The notes under the pieces were generated by a model that worked only from the letters and a program-made list of their open reading frames with translations, ran no database searches and had not been told where the DNA came from. DNA of 64,000 nucleotides from UBA5066 sp046331465 (GTDB lineage: Bacteria > Acidobacteriota > Thermoanaerobaculia > UBA5066): assembly GCA_046331465.1 (NCBI GenBank), contig JAXLQV010000001.1, positions 1,116,001-1,180,000 on the forward strand, given 5' to 3'. Of this stretch, positions 26,147-35,754 are shown one piece after another. A program made the translations under genes and the position numbers. The first letter of the stretch is position 1. Every line of letters begins with the position of its first letter.

Positions 26147-27048
26147 GCCTTCTCCGCGACGCGCTCGCCGAGGATCCCGGTGGGACGGACGAGGAGGACG
26201 ACGATGAGGACGACGAACGCGATCGCGTCCTTCCAGGCGCTCGAGACGTAGGCGCTCCCGAGCGCCTCGGCGAGGCCGAGGAGGAAGCCGCCGAGCATCG
26301 CCCCCGGCACGTTCCCGATCCCGCCGAGGATCGCGGCCGTGAAGGCCTTCATCCCGTAGCTCCACCCCATCGTGAAGCCGATCTGCCCGTACGTCAGGCC
26401 GACCATGAGCCCGGCGACGCCGCCGAGCGCCGGGCCGACGAGGAAGACGGTCGCCACCACCCGGTCGACGTCGATGCCGCAGAGGCGCGCCGCGTCGCGG
26501 TCGAGGGCGACGGCGCGGATCGCGGTCCCCATCCGCGTCCGGTTCACGAAGAGCCAGAGCGCGGCCATCAGGGAGAGCGAGACGAGGACGACGGCGACCC
26601 GCATCGCCGGGACCTTCGCGCCGAACGCGGAGAGCGAGCCCGACGGGAGGGACTCCTCCGGGTAGACTTGGAAGCGCGCGCCGAAGACGAGCATGAGCGC
26701 GTTCTGCAGGAAGATCGACGCGCCGAGCGCGGAGACGACCGCCGAGAGGCGCGGCGCCTCGCGGAGCGGGCGGTAGGCGGCGCGCTCGAGGAGGACGCCC
26801 GAGATTCCGACGAGCCCCATGACGAGGAGCGCGAGGACGGCAAGGCCCCCGCCCGAGCCGAGGTGCCCGCCGAGGAGCGACGACGCGAGGAACGTGAAGC
26901 CGAGGTAGGCGCCGAGCGTGAAGAGCTCGCCGTGGGCGAAGTTGATGAGCCGGAGGACGCCGTAGACCATCGTGTAGCCGAGCGCGACGAGGGCGTAGAC
27001 GCCCCCGACCGCGAGGCCGTTCGTCACCTGCTGGAGCAGCTCCTCCAT
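26143..27048 (-). CDS. livH: Branched-chain amino acid ABC transporter, permease LivH
   Basis: Of 301 residues. It starts MEELLQQVTNGLAVGGVYAL and continues with the LivH signature GYTMVYGVLRLINFAHGEL; the coupling loop reads MGTAIRAVALDRDAARLCGI and the end GGIGNVPGAMLGGFLLGLAE. About eight membrane helices. The ATG at 27048 is 13 bases after the livK stop. Confidence 0.94.
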   Translation of the reverse strand: MEELLQQVTNGLAVGGVYALVALGYTMVYGVLRLINFAHGELFTLGAYLGFTFLASSLLGGHLGSGGGLAVLALLVMGLVGISGVLLERAAYRPLREAPRLSAVVSALGASIFLQNALMLVFGARFQVYPEESLPSGSLSAFGAKVPAMRVAVVLVSLSLMAALWLFVNRTRMGTAIRAVALDRDAARLCGIDVDRVVATVFLVGPALGGVAGLMVGLTYGQIGFTMGWSYGMKAFTAAILGGIGNVPGAMLGGFLLGLAEALGSAYVSSAWKDAIAFVVLIVVLLVRPTGILGERVAEKA

Positions 27049-27061
27049 GCGCGCCGGCAGC

Positions 27062-28177
27062 CTACTTCCGGAGGACGAAGACGCCCGCGGCGTCGACGCG
27101 GTAGACGCGGTAGACGTCGCCGACGCGGTCCCCGCGGCCGTCGAACGCGATCTTCCCGGTGAGCCCCGGGAAGTCCTTCACGGATCCCTTCAGCGCCGCG
27201 GCGACCTTCGCGCCGTCGGTCCCCTTCGCGACCTCGACGGCTCGGGCCAGGACGCGGAATGCGTCGCCGGCGAGGACTCCCCAGATCGACCCGGGCACGG
27301 AGCCGTATTTCGCCCTGTAGTCCGCGAGGAACGCGCGCGCCTCGGGTGTGTCGAGGTCCTGCGGGAGGGGCGGGCTGAGGCAGAGGAAGCCCTCGGCCGC
27401 GGCCTTCCCGGCCACCTTCACGAGGTCGGGGTTGTTGTTCGCGTCGCCGCCGAGGAACGGCACGTTCCACCCCATCTCGCGCTTCTGCCGGAGGAGGAGG
27501 CCGGCCTCGGGGTAGTAGCCCGAGAAGAAGACGACGTCCGGGGCGGCCGCCTTCAGCTTCGTGAGGACCGTCGTCGTGTCCCTCTCACCCGGCGTGACCG
27601 TCTCGAAGGCCACGAGCTTCAGGCCCGCCGCGGCGAGCCCCTTCTTCGCCTCGTCCGCGAGCCCCTTCGCGTACGACGTGTTGTCGTGGACGATCGCGAC
27701 CTTCTTCGCTCCCGTCGCGGCGAGCGTCGCGACGGCGACGCGCGCCTGCTCGTCGTCGCGCGGGCAGGTCCGGAAGAAGAGGGAGAGGCCCTTGGCCGTC
27801 AGGCGGATCGCGGTCGAGCCGTTCGCGACGTGGACGACGCCTGCCTCGTCGAGGATCCCCTGCGCCGCCTCGGTGACCGCCGAGCCGTAGGTCCCGATGA
27901 CGGCGGCGACGCGCCGCGAGGCGAGCCGCTGCGCGGCGAGCGCAGCCGTCCGCGGGTCGCCTCCGTCGTCCTCGGTGACGACCTCGACCGGGCGCCCGAG
28001 GAGGCCCCCCTTCGCGTTCACGCCGGCGGCGAGGAGCTCTACGGTCCGCTTCATCTCCTGGCCTTCGCTCGCCCACGAGCCGGTGAGAGGCGCCATCAGG
28101 CCGATCCGGACCGGCTCGGCGCCGGGGGCGGGCGCGGCGAGGATGGCGGCCGCCAGGAGGACGACGGTTCGTTTCAT
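27062..28177 (-). CDS. livK: Branched-chain amino acid ABC transporter, substrate-binding protein
   Basis: Of 371 residues. A signal peptide (MKRTVVLLAAAILAAPAPGA) precedes a type I periplasmic-binding fold: IGLMAPLTGSWASEGQEM, VEVVTEDDGGDPRTAA, AVIGTYGSAVTEAAQGI, FFSGYYPEAGLLLRQ. It delivers the ligand to LivHM; the ligand could be branched-chain amino acids, amides or other small polar compounds, since this family varies. First gene of the livKHMGF operon; ATG 28177 with AGGAG-like AAGGCTCC-complement context upstream. It is divergent from the epimerase gene. Confidence 0.9.
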   Translation of the reverse strand: MKRTVVLLAAAILAAPAPGAEPVRIGLMAPLTGSWASEGQEMKRTVELLAAGVNAKGGLLGRPVEVVTEDDGGDPRTAALAAQRLASRRVAAVIGTYGSAVTEAAQGILDEAGVVHVANGSTAIRLTAKGLSLFFRTCPRDDEQARVAVATLAATGAKKVAIVHDNTSYAKGLADEAKKGLAAAGLKLVAFETVTPGERDTTTVLTKLKAAAPDVVFFSGYYPEAGLLLRQKREMGWNVPFLGGDANNNPDLVKVAGKAAAEGFLCLSPPLPQDLDTPEARAFLADYRAKYGSVPGSIWGVLAGDAFRVLARAVEVAKGTDGAKVAAALKGSVKDFPGLTGKIAFDGRGDRVGDVYRVYRVDAAGVFVLRK

Positions 28178-28264
28178 CGGAAGGCTCCTCGAGGCGCGAT
28201 GATGCGCTGACGGCGCGGTCCTGCTCAACCCGCGCCCGCCGGCAGGAGGAGGCCGAGCCGAAGG

Positions 28265-29419
28265 ATGGAGACCGACCCCTCGCGACCCGGCCCGTCCGCC
28301 CGCCGTGCCGCGCCCGGAGAGGCGCGAGAGCGCGGGCCGCGCGTCGTCGTCACCGGAGCGACGGGGCTGATCGGCGGGGCGCTCGTGAGGCGGCTCCTCG
28401 GTTCCGGCCACGTCTTCGCCCTCGGGCGGGTCTCCCCGGCGGAGCGGGGACTTCCCGAGGGGCCGGGCGTCGACTGGTTCCGCGCCGACGTCTCCCGGCT
28501 CGGCGAGCTCGCGCCCGTCTTCGGCGCGATCCGCGACCGGGGCGGCGCCGACGTCCTCGTCCACCTCGCGGCCTACTACGACCTCTCGCTCGACGAGAAC
28601 CCCGAGTACGAGAGGACGAACGTCCTCGGGACGCGGAACGTCCTCGAGCTCGCCGCGACGCTCGGCCTCCGGCTCCTCGGCTTCACGAGCTCCGTCGCGG
28701 CGTGCGCGTTCCCGCCCCCGGGCGGCTCGGTGGACGAAACGACGCCGCCCGACGGCGACGGACCCTACGCCCGGTCGAAGCGGGCCGGGGAGGAGCTCGT
28801 CCGCGAGGCGCGGGAGCGGATCCCGAGCTGCATCGTCCGGCCCGGCGCGGTCTTCTCCGGATGGGGCGAGTTCCCGGCCCTCGACGCCCTCCTCTCGGCC
28901 TGGTGCGCCGGGGGCCCCGGCGGGCGGCTCCTCGCGGGGCGCGGCGCCTCCGCGATGCCGTACGTCCACGTCGAGGAGGTCGCGGAGCTCTTCGCGCTCC
29001 TCGCCGCGCGGCGCGAGCCGCTCGAGCCGGCCGAGGTCCTGGTCGCCGCGCCGGACGGCGCGACGACGCACCGCGAGCTCTTCGCCGCGGCGACGGCCTG
29101 CCTCCCGGGCGGGCCGCGGAGCCCGGTCTTCGTCCCGAAGCCGCTCGTGCGGACCGGCATCGCGCTGAAGCGCGGACTCGGCCGCCTCTCGGGTCGCGTC
29201 CCGTTCGAGCAGCCCTGGATGGCCCGCTACGTCGACCGCGCGCTCCCGGTCGACGCGGCGAGGACGCGGGCCCGGACCGGCTTCCGCCCCGACCCGCGCC
29301 GGCTCGTTCTCGCGACCGTGCCGGAGATGGTCGCGAACCGCACGGGCCGCCCGGAGGAGTGGCTCCGGATCCGGGAGATGCGGGGAAAGTGGCCGGCAGC
29401 GCGCCCCGCCCGCGGCTAG
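28265..29419 (+). CDS. NAD-dependent epimerase/dehydratase family protein (extended SDR)
   Basis: Of 384 residues. The Rossmann motif TGATGLIGG (near residues 30-40), LVHLAAYYDLS and the active-site Tyr/Lys pair in YARSKRAGEELV mark an extended short-chain dehydrogenase; the substrate-binding half follows (IVRPGAVFSGWGEFP). Members act on nucleotide sugars, sterols or flavonoid-like substrates; here the substrate is unknown. An extra ~25-residue Pro/Arg/Ala-rich leader precedes the fold. It is the first gene of a run with PfkB and BtpA-family genes, 14 bases before the kinase start. Confidence 0.85.
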   Translation: METDPSRPGPSARRAAPGEARERGPRVVVTGATGLIGGALVRRLLGSGHVFALGRVSPAERGLPEGPGVDWFRADVSRLGELAPVFGAIRDRGGADVLVHLAAYYDLSLDENPEYERTNVLGTRNVLELAATLGLRLLGFTSSVAACAFPPPGGSVDETTPPDGDGPYARSKRAGEELVREARERIPSCIVRPGAVFSGWGEFPALDALLSAWCAGGPGGRLLAGRGASAMPYVHVEEVAELFALLAARREPLEPAEVLVAAPDGATTHRELFAAATACLPGGPRSPVFVPKPLVRTGIALKRGLGRLSGRVPFEQPWMARYVDRALPVDAARTRARTGFRPDPRRLVLATVPEMVANRTGRPEEWLRIREMRGKWPAARPARG

Positions 29420-29433
29420 ACTCGCTCCCGACC

Positions 29434-30426
29434 GTGAGCCTCCCCGCAGCCGGCCCCCGTCCCTTCCTCGTCGTCGGCGACGCCTTCGCCGACCTCTCGG
29501 CGCGCGTGAGCCGCTTCCCGGAGGAAGGGAGCGACGCCCACGCGCGGCGGATCGACTGGTCGAGCGGCGGGTCGGCGGCGAACGTCGCGGCCGCGCTCGC
29601 GGCGCTCGGGTCGCCCGTCCGCCTCGTGGCGCGCGTCGGAGCCGACCCGGCGGCGGTGATCGCGCTCCGCGCGGCGCGCCGGGCCGGCGTCGACCTCTCG
29701 CTCGTCCAGGACGACCCCGTCGAGCCGACGGGGCTCTGCTTCGTCGTCGTCTCCGCGAGCGGCGAGCGGACGTTCTTCAGCGCGCGCGGCGCCAACGAGA
29801 ACCTCGCCCCGCCGGAGGGCGCCGCGGCGCTCCTCGACGGGGCGCCGGGCCTGCACGTCTCGGGGTACGCGCTCCTCGGCGGGAGCCGCGCGGCGGCCCT
29901 CGCGCTCGCCGGAGTTGCGCGCGAGCGGGGCGTCCCCGTCTCCCTCGACCTCTGCCTCCCGCTCGTCGACGCTCGGCGCGACGAGACGCTCGCGCTCCTC
30001 CCGCTCTTCTCCGTCGTCTTCGGGAACGACCGCGAGGTCTCCCTCCTCGCGGGCGGGGACGTCGAGGACGGGGTTCGGGCGATCGTCGCGCGCGGCGTCG
30101 AGGTCGCGGTCGCGAAGACGGGGGAGAAGGGGTGCTTCGTCGCCTCGCGCGACGGCGCGTCGACCGTCGCCGGCCACCCCGTGGAGGCCGTCGACACGAC
30201 CGGCTGCGGCGACGCCTTCGTCGCCGGCTTCCTCCACTCCCGGGCGCGCGGCGCCCCGCTCCGTCTCTGCGGCGCGCTCGGCAACGCCCTCGGCGCCCTC
30301 GCCGCGACGTCGCCCGGCTCGGGCGACGCGCTCCCCGGCCCGGACTCGATCCGCGCGTTCCTCGCCGGGCGCGCCGCAGGGCTCCTCCCGCTCCTCTCCG
30401 CAAGCGCCCGCGAGGTGACGACGTGA
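29434..30426 (+). CDS. PfkB-family carbohydrate/nucleoside kinase
   Basis: Of 330 residues. N-terminal FLVVGDAFADLSARV, the first PfkB signature GGSAANVAAALAALGS, and the second signature DTTGCGDAFVAGFL with the catalytic Asp (GCGD in place of the usual GAGD). The ribokinase fold phosphorylates a sugar or nucleoside with ATP. The GTG start at 29434 fits the conserved N terminus; its stop overlaps the BtpA-family start, so the two proteins are probably made in equal amounts. Confidence 0.88.
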   Translation: MSLPAAGPRPFLVVGDAFADLSARVSRFPEEGSDAHARRIDWSSGGSAANVAAALAALGSPVRLVARVGADPAAVIALRAARRAGVDLSLVQDDPVEPTGLCFVVVSASGERTFFSARGANENLAPPEGAAALLDGAPGLHVSGYALLGGSRAAALALAGVARERGVPVSLDLCLPLVDARRDETLALLPLFSVVFGNDREVSLLAGGDVEDGVRAIVARGVEVAVAKTGEKGCFVASRDGASTVAGHPVEAVDTTGCGDAFVAGFLHSRARGAPLRLCGALGNALGALAATSPGSGDALPGPDSIRAFLAGRAAGLLPLLSASAREVTT

Positions 30427-31274
30427 AACCCGAATGGAAGGCCCGCCTCGACTCCTTCCGCCTCGAGAAGCTGGGCGACCTCTTCCGCGTTTCGAAGCCC
30501 GTCCTCGGGATGGTCCACTGCTGGCCGATGCCGGGGGCGCCGGGCTACGGGGGCGGTGGGCTCGACCCGATCGTCGACGCGGCGCGGCGCGACGCGGAGG
30601 CGCTGATCGCCGGGGGCGTGGACGGCCTGATCGTCGAGAACATGTGGGACATCCCGTTCCGCGCGGGCCCGAAGATCGCCCCGGAGAGCATCGCGTCCCA
30701 CGCCGTCGTCGCGCGCGCGATCCGCGGGATGACGTCTCTCCCGCTGGGGATCAACGTGGTGCACAACGGAGGCGTCGCCCTCCTCGGCATCGCCCTCGCG
30801 TCCGGGGCCGACTTCATGCGCGTCTGCATGTTCACCGGCGCGGGCGTCTGGGACGCGGGGGAGTGGGACGAGGGGTGCGCGGCCGACCTGATGCGGCGGC
30901 GCGCGGAGCTGGGCGCGCAGTCGATCAAGGTCTTCGCCGACGTCGACAAGAAGCACTCGGTCCGCTTCCCCGGGATCGACCTCCGCACGCACGTCGAGTG
31001 GACCCGCTTCTTCGGCGCGGACGCGCTCATCGTCTCGGGGCGGATGACGGGCGACGCGCCCGACCTCGGGAAGGTGCGCGAGGCGCGGGTCCACGCCGGA
31101 GAGACGCCGCTCCTCGTCGGCTCGGGCGCGACCGCGGAGAACGTCGCGGCGTTCCTCTCCGTCGCCGACGGCGTCATCGTCGGCTCGAGCATCAAGGCCG
31201 AAGGGCGCTGCGAGAACCCGGTCGACGTCGAGCGGGTGAAGCGGTTCGTCGCGGCGGCGCGAACCGACGCGTAG
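30423..31274 (+). CDS. BtpA/SgcQ-family protein
   Basis: Of 283 residues. The start is VKPEWKARLDSFRL, followed by the family signature VLGMVHCWPMPGAPGYGG, then GVDGLIVENMWDIPF, PLGINVVHNGGVALLGIA, KVFADVDKKHSV and TPLLVGSGATAENVAAFL, a TIM-barrel layout with a phosphate-binding loop near the C terminus. BtpA was linked to photosystem I assembly in cyanobacteria; most homologues, including SgcQ in enteric sugar operons, are uncharacterised and probably act on phosphorylated sugars or nucleosides. The GTG overlap with a PfkB kinase supports a metabolic role. Confidence 0.88.
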   Translation: MKPEWKARLDSFRLEKLGDLFRVSKPVLGMVHCWPMPGAPGYGGGGLDPIVDAARRDAEALIAGGVDGLIVENMWDIPFRAGPKIAPESIASHAVVARAIRGMTSLPLGINVVHNGGVALLGIALASGADFMRVCMFTGAGVWDAGEWDEGCAADLMRRRAELGAQSIKVFADVDKKHSVRFPGIDLRTHVEWTRFFGADALIVSGRMTGDAPDLGKVREARVHAGETPLLVGSGATAENVAAFLSVADGVIVGSSIKAEGRCENPVDVERVKRFVAAARTDA

Positions 31275-31341
31275 GCAGGCTCCTCCCGGAGCCGTGCCCC
31301 GGGGAGCGGACCTCCCTGTACGATCGCGGGGAGTGCCTCGC

Positions 31342-34300
31342 ATGAAGAACCGCGCCGTCCTCGCCCTCTTCCTCCTCGCCCCTCCGCTCCTCGCCGCCCC
31401 TCCCGCCACGAAAACCGAGGAAGCCGCGCGCTTCCACCCGCCCGCGAAGGGGATGCCCGCGGCGCCGCGGCTCGCGGGCTACGAAAAGCGGCTCGCGATG
31501 GAGAAGGCGACCCCCCTCGCGAACCTGCGCTTCCGGAACGTCGGGCCGGAGGTGCAGGGCGGGCGGATCGTCGACCTCGACGGCCCCAGGAACCGGCCCG
31601 AGACGCTCTTCGTGGCATTCGCCTCCGGCGGCCTCTGGCGGACCGACAACCGCGGCGGAAGCTGGACGCCGCTCTTCGACCACGAGTCGTCGATGACGCT
31701 CGGCGCGATCGCGGTCGGCGACGCGGACGGGAACGTCCTCTGGGCCGGGACCGGCGAGGCGAACTCGAGCCGGACGACCTACGCCGGGACGGGCGTCTTC
31801 AAGTCGGTCGACGGCGGGAAGAGCTGGGCGAGCACCGGCCTCACGGACTCCCACCACGTCGGAAAGCTCCTCGTCGACGCGACGAACCCCGACGTCGTCT
31901 TCGCGGCGGCGATGGGGCCGCTCTACACCGACGGCGGCGAGCGCGGCCTCTACCGGACGACGGACGGCGGGAAGAGCTGGACGAAGGTCCTCGGTGGGAC
32001 GGGGCGGACCGGCTCCATCGACGTCGTCCAGGACCCGAAGGACCCGAGGCTCCTCTACGCCGCGCTCTGGGAGCGCGACCGCAAGCCGTGGAACTTCCTC
32101 GAGTCGGGGCCGGGGAGCGGCATCTTCCGCTCGAAGGACGGCGGGGCGACCTGGAGCCGCCTCGCGGGAGGGTTCCCGCAGGGGGATTTCGTCGGGCGGA
32201 TCGGCCTCGCCGTGACGCCCGCGAAGCCGGGCGCGCTCTGGGCCGTCGTCGACAACCAGTCGAAGCGGAAGGGCGACCGGGACGAGGAGACCCCGCCCGG
32301 CGAGCTGACGCCGCGGAGGCTGAAGGCGCTCACGCCCGAGCAGTTCGCGAAAATCGAGACGGCCGCCGTCGAGCGCTTCCTTCGGGCGAACGACTTCCCG
32401 AAGGAGCTGAAGGCGAAGGCCCTCCAGAAGGACGTCGCGGCGGGGAAGACGAAGCTCGCCGACGTCGTCGCGTACGTCGACGACGCGGACCGGCAGATGG
32501 TCGAGGTCGACATCGTCGGCAAGGAGGTCTGGCGGTCGGATGACGCCGGCGAGACGTGGCGGAAGGCGAACGACGTCTCCCTCGAGAAGGTCGCCTACAG
32601 CTACGGCTACTACTTCGGGAAGATCTGGGTCTCGCCGGCCGACGGGGAGAAGGCCTACCTCGCGGGCGTGCCGCTCGTCGCCTCGGAGGACGGCGGGAAG
32701 ACGTGGCGCGGCCTCGACCGGCTCGGCGTCCACGGCGACCACCACGCGCTCCGCTTCGCCCCGGGCGACCCGCGGCAGGTCGCGCTCGGCAACGACGGCG
32801 GCCTGAACCTCTCGTGGGACGGCGGCGAGACGTGGACGAAGGTGAACAACCTCCCCGTCGGCCAGGTCACGACGATCGCGGTCGACTCGGCAGAGCCGTA
32901 CAACGTCGTCTGCGGCCTCCAGGACAACGGCGTGATGCGCGGGCCGTCGACCTACGTGGCCGGTAAGTCGCCGCGCGAGGCGTGGAAGTCGATCCACGGC
33001 GGCGACGGCTCCTGGGTCGAGATCGACCCGAAGGATCCGAACCTCGTCTACACCGCCTCGCAGTTCGGGCACGCGACGCGCGTGAACGTGAAGACGGGCG
33101 AGCGGACCCGCTTCCGGCCGCGCCAGGCGCTCGGCGAGCCGGCGCTCCGGTACAACTGGGTGACGCCGTTCGTCCTCTCGCCCCACTCGAGGAACGTCCT
33201 CTGGTTCGGCACGCAGAAGCTCTGGCGCTCGTTCGACCGGGGCGAGACATGGGCCCCCGTGAGCCCCGACCTCACCTCGTCGCGCGAGCCGGGCGACGTC
33301 CCGTTCGGGACGATCACGACGATCGCCGAGTCGCCGAAGCGGTTCGGCGTCCTCTGGGTCGGGACCGACGAGGGGAAGGTCTGGGGTTCGCGCGACGGCG
33401 GCGCTTCGTGGAAGGACCTCTCGAAGGGGCTCGCGAAGGAGCGCTGGGTGACGCGCGTCGTCGCTTCGGCGCACGACGAGGGGACGGTCTACGTCTCGCA
33501 GAGCGGCTACCGGAACGACGACTTCGCCCCCTACGTCTGGAGGTCGACCGACTTCGGCGCGACCTGGACGTCGATCTCCGCGGGGCTCCCGGCCGAGCCG
33601 GTGAACTCCGTCCGCGAGGACCCGAAGGCGGCGCACCTCCTCTGGGTGGCGACGGACGCCGGGGCGTTCGTCTCCCTCGACCGCGGCGCGACGTGGAACG
33701 CCCTGACGGGCGGCCTGCCGCACGTCCCGGTCCACGACCTCGCGATCCAGCCGACGGAGGGGGACGTCGTCCTCGGCACGCACGGCCGGAGCGCCTTCGT
33801 CGCCCAGGCGGCGCCGCTCCGCGAGCTGACTCCCGAGGTGGCGAAGGAGCCGCTCCACGCGTTCAAGGTGAAGAACGCCTCGTGGGAGCGTCGCCGCGGC
33901 TACGGCGAGAACCCGTTCTACGCCTGGTTCCGGGTCCCGACGACGCGGACGATCTCCTGGTGGGCCGGCGCGTCCGCCGCGGGGACGGCGACGATCACCG
34001 TGAAGGACGGCAAGGGGCGTGTCTGGAAGGAGTGGACGGCCCCCTCCGCCGCCGGCTTCAACGCGGTCGACTACGACCTCTCGGCCGACCCGGCACGGGC
34101 CGACGCGAACGAGGAGGCGCTCCGGAAGGAGACCGCCGAGGCGGCCGCGAAGGAGAAGGAGAAGAAGGCCGGGAAGGGAGCGGACGGCGCGCCCGCGGCC
34201 GAGGCCGCGGCGAAGCCGGAGCCGCCGGCGGGCGACGAGGAGGAGGACGAGGCCGGGTCGAAGACGACTCCACCCGAGGTCGCGGCGCTCCTCGCCGACC

Positions 34301-34437
34301 CGCTCCGGAAGACGCGCGAACGCTACCTCCCGGCGGGGCGCTACGCGGTCGAGATCGCCGTCGGGGCGCAGAACGCGAAGACGAGCCTCGTCCTGAAGGC
34401 GCCGAAGCAGGAGGCCGTGGAGGACGACGAGGACTGA
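31342..34437 (+). CDS. Secreted sortilin/VPS10-like BNR-repeat protein
   Basis: Of 1031 residues. The signal peptide MKNRAVLALFLLAPPLLAAP fixes the start at 31342 (open frame extends 48 bases upstream). About ten BNR/Asp-box motifs (GGKSWTKV, GGKTWRGL, GGETWTKV, RGATWNAL, spaced through residues 70-830) form a beta-propeller of the VPS10/sortilin type. An insertion around 310-390 is Lys/Glu-rich. The C terminus has a beta-sandwich region and a charged low-complexity linker (KEKEKKAGKG). Proteins of this type are common and numerous in soil Acidobacteria and Bacteroidota and are usually called glycosyl hydrolases without evidence; the ligand is unknown. Confidence 0.86.
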   Translation: MKNRAVLALFLLAPPLLAAPPATKTEEAARFHPPAKGMPAAPRLAGYEKRLAMEKATPLANLRFRNVGPEVQGGRIVDLDGPRNRPETLFVAFASGGLWRTDNRGGSWTPLFDHESSMTLGAIAVGDADGNVLWAGTGEANSSRTTYAGTGVFKSVDGGKSWASTGLTDSHHVGKLLVDATNPDVVFAAAMGPLYTDGGERGLYRTTDGGKSWTKVLGGTGRTGSIDVVQDPKDPRLLYAALWERDRKPWNFLESGPGSGIFRSKDGGATWSRLAGGFPQGDFVGRIGLAVTPAKPGALWAVVDNQSKRKGDRDEETPPGELTPRRLKALTPEQFAKIETAAVERFLRANDFPKELKAKALQKDVAAGKTKLADVVAYVDDADRQMVEVDIVGKEVWRSDDAGETWRKANDVSLEKVAYSYGYYFGKIWVSPADGEKAYLAGVPLVASEDGGKTWRGLDRLGVHGDHHALRFAPGDPRQVALGNDGGLNLSWDGGETWTKVNNLPVGQVTTIAVDSAEPYNVVCGLQDNGVMRGPSTYVAGKSPREAWKSIHGGDGSWVEIDPKDPNLVYTASQFGHATRVNVKTGERTRFRPRQALGEPALRYNWVTPFVLSPHSRNVLWFGTQKLWRSFDRGETWAPVSPDLTSSREPGDVPFGTITTIAESPKRFGVLWVGTDEGKVWGSRDGGASWKDLSKGLAKERWVTRVVASAHDEGTVYVSQSGYRNDDFAPYVWRSTDFGATWTSISAGLPAEPVNSVREDPKAAHLLWVATDAGAFVSLDRGATWNALTGGLPHVPVHDLAIQPTEGDVVLGTHGRSAFVAQAAPLRELTPEVAKEPLHAFKVKNASWERRRGYGENPFYAWFRVPTTRTISWWAGASAAGTATITVKDGKGRVWKEWTAPSAAGFNAVDYDLSADPARADANEEALRKETAEAAAKEKEKKAGKGADGAPAAEAAAKPEPPAGDEEEDEAGSKTTPPEVAALLADPLRKTRERYLPAGRYAVEIAVGAQNAKTSLVLKAPKQEAVEDDED

Positions 34438-34482
34438 CCGCCGGAGGATTCCCCGGGGGCGCCCCCGCGCGGAGCGCCGGGC

Positions 34483-35547
34483 TCAGCGCATCTTCTCCGG
34501 CCCCTTTGCCCCGCCCATGATCCGCTTCCAGCGGAGGCGCTCGGCCCGCGCGGCGCCGAGGCTGCGGCGCATCTCGAGCGCCTCTTCCTCGCGCCGGAGC
34601 TTCCCGAAGGCCTCGAGGCGCCCGGCGTCGATCCCGCCCGAGACGGCGGCTTCGCGCACCGCGCAGCCCGGCTCGGCCTCGTGCCGGCAGTCGCGGAAGC
34701 GGCACGCCGCAGCGAGGGCCGAGACCTCGTCGTAGGTCGCGGCGATCCCGTCGGCGCCGTCCCAGAGCGCCAGCTCGCGGAGGCCGGGTGTGTCGACGAG
34801 GAGCGCCCCGGAGGGAAGCGCGAAGAGCTCCCGGTGCGTCGTCGCGTGACGGCCGCGGGAATCGGCCTCGCGCACCTCGAGCGTCGCCTGGCGGGCCTCG
34901 CCGAGGAGCGCGTTGACGAGCGTCGACTTCCCGGCGCCCGAGGGGCCGAGAAGCGCCGCGGTCCGGCGCGGGACGAGGAGGGCCCCGAGGGAGTCGAGGC
35001 CGTCGCCGGTCCGGGCGCTGACGGCGAGAACCGCCGCGTCTCCCGCGATCGCGCGCGCCGCCGCCACGGCGTCGGCGGGCCGCTCCTCGAGGTCGGACTT
35101 CGTCAGGACGACCGCGGCCGCGACGCCGGCCTCGCGCGCGAGGGAGAGGAAACGCTCGAGGCGCCGCGCGCGGAGGTCGCCGCCGAGCGGGGCGGCGACG
35201 AGGAGGAGGTCGACGTTCGCGGCGAGGAGCTGCGCCTCGTCGCGCCGGCCCGCGGCGCGCCGGACGAGCGCGGAGCGGCGAGGCAGGACGGCATCGACGA
35301 CGGCGAGGCCGTCTCCGGGGTAAACCCGCGCGGCGACCCAGTCGCCGACGGCCGGGAGGTCGGCGGGGGAGTCGGCCGCGAAGCGGAGGCGGCCGGAGAG
35401 CTCGGCGGCGAGCTCTCCGAGCGGCGTCGCGAGACGGTAGCTCTCGCGCGCCGCGGTCAGGACGCGGCCGGGGACGAGCCCCTCGCGCGCGTGGTTCTCG
35501 AACAGGGTTTCGTGATCGTGGTCCCACCCGAAACGGGACAGGGTCAT
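34483..35547 (-). CDS. rsgA: Ribosome small subunit-dependent GTPase
   Basis: Of 354 residues. Circularly permuted GTPase: an N-terminal OB domain, then G4 (VLTKSDLE), G1 (GPSGAGKSTLVNALLG) and G3 (DTPGLREL), in that order, ending in a zinc-binding C-terminal domain with CRFRDCRHEAEPGC. RsgA assists late 30S maturation. Start ATG 35547 (MTLSRFGWDHDHE). A 207-base non-coding stretch upstream shows no clear promoter or repeat. Confidence 0.95.
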   Translation of the reverse strand: MTLSRFGWDHDHETLFENHAREGLVPGRVLTAARESYRLATPLGELAAELSGRLRFAADSPADLPAVGDWVAARVYPGDGLAVVDAVLPRRSALVRRAAGRRDEAQLLAANVDLLLVAAPLGGDLRARRLERFLSLAREAGVAAAVVLTKSDLEERPADAVAAARAIAGDAAVLAVSARTGDGLDSLGALLVPRRTAALLGPSGAGKSTLVNALLGEARQATLEVREADSRGRHATTHRELFALPSGALLVDTPGLRELALWDGADGIAATYDEVSALAAACRFRDCRHEAEPGCAVREAAVSGGIDAGRLEAFGKLRREEEALEMRRSLGAARAERLRWKRIMGGAKGPEKMR

Positions 35548-35754
35548 TGCGGGGCCTCCGTGGAGGATCGGTCGCGGACGGGGAGGGAGAGACGAGGGCG
35601 TGTGGCGAAGACGACATCGCCGGGCGCGTCGCCCGTCTCGATCACCGGCGCGTCAGGGGGCGCGCCTTCCCGTCAGGCAAGGACCGTACGCAGAGGCCTT
35701 CTCAGGGGTCGAAGGATAACCCGGGGGGCGCGCCGAAGCGAAGGGCGGCCCTCC

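Noticed and set aside
28683..31409. 908-codon open frame antisense to the epimerase, PfkB and BtpA genes
   Set aside because: No recognisable domain, biased composition; the opposite strand encodes conserved families.
34455..34466. GGGGGC/GCCCCC palindrome between the sortilin-type gene and rsgA as a terminator
   Set aside because: Only 12 bp with no T-run; such GC palindromes are frequent by chance here.
35548..35754. Possible RNA gene or riboswitch upstream of rsgA
   Set aside because: No tRNA-like cloverleaf or conserved aptamer pattern was recognisable in this 207-base gap.
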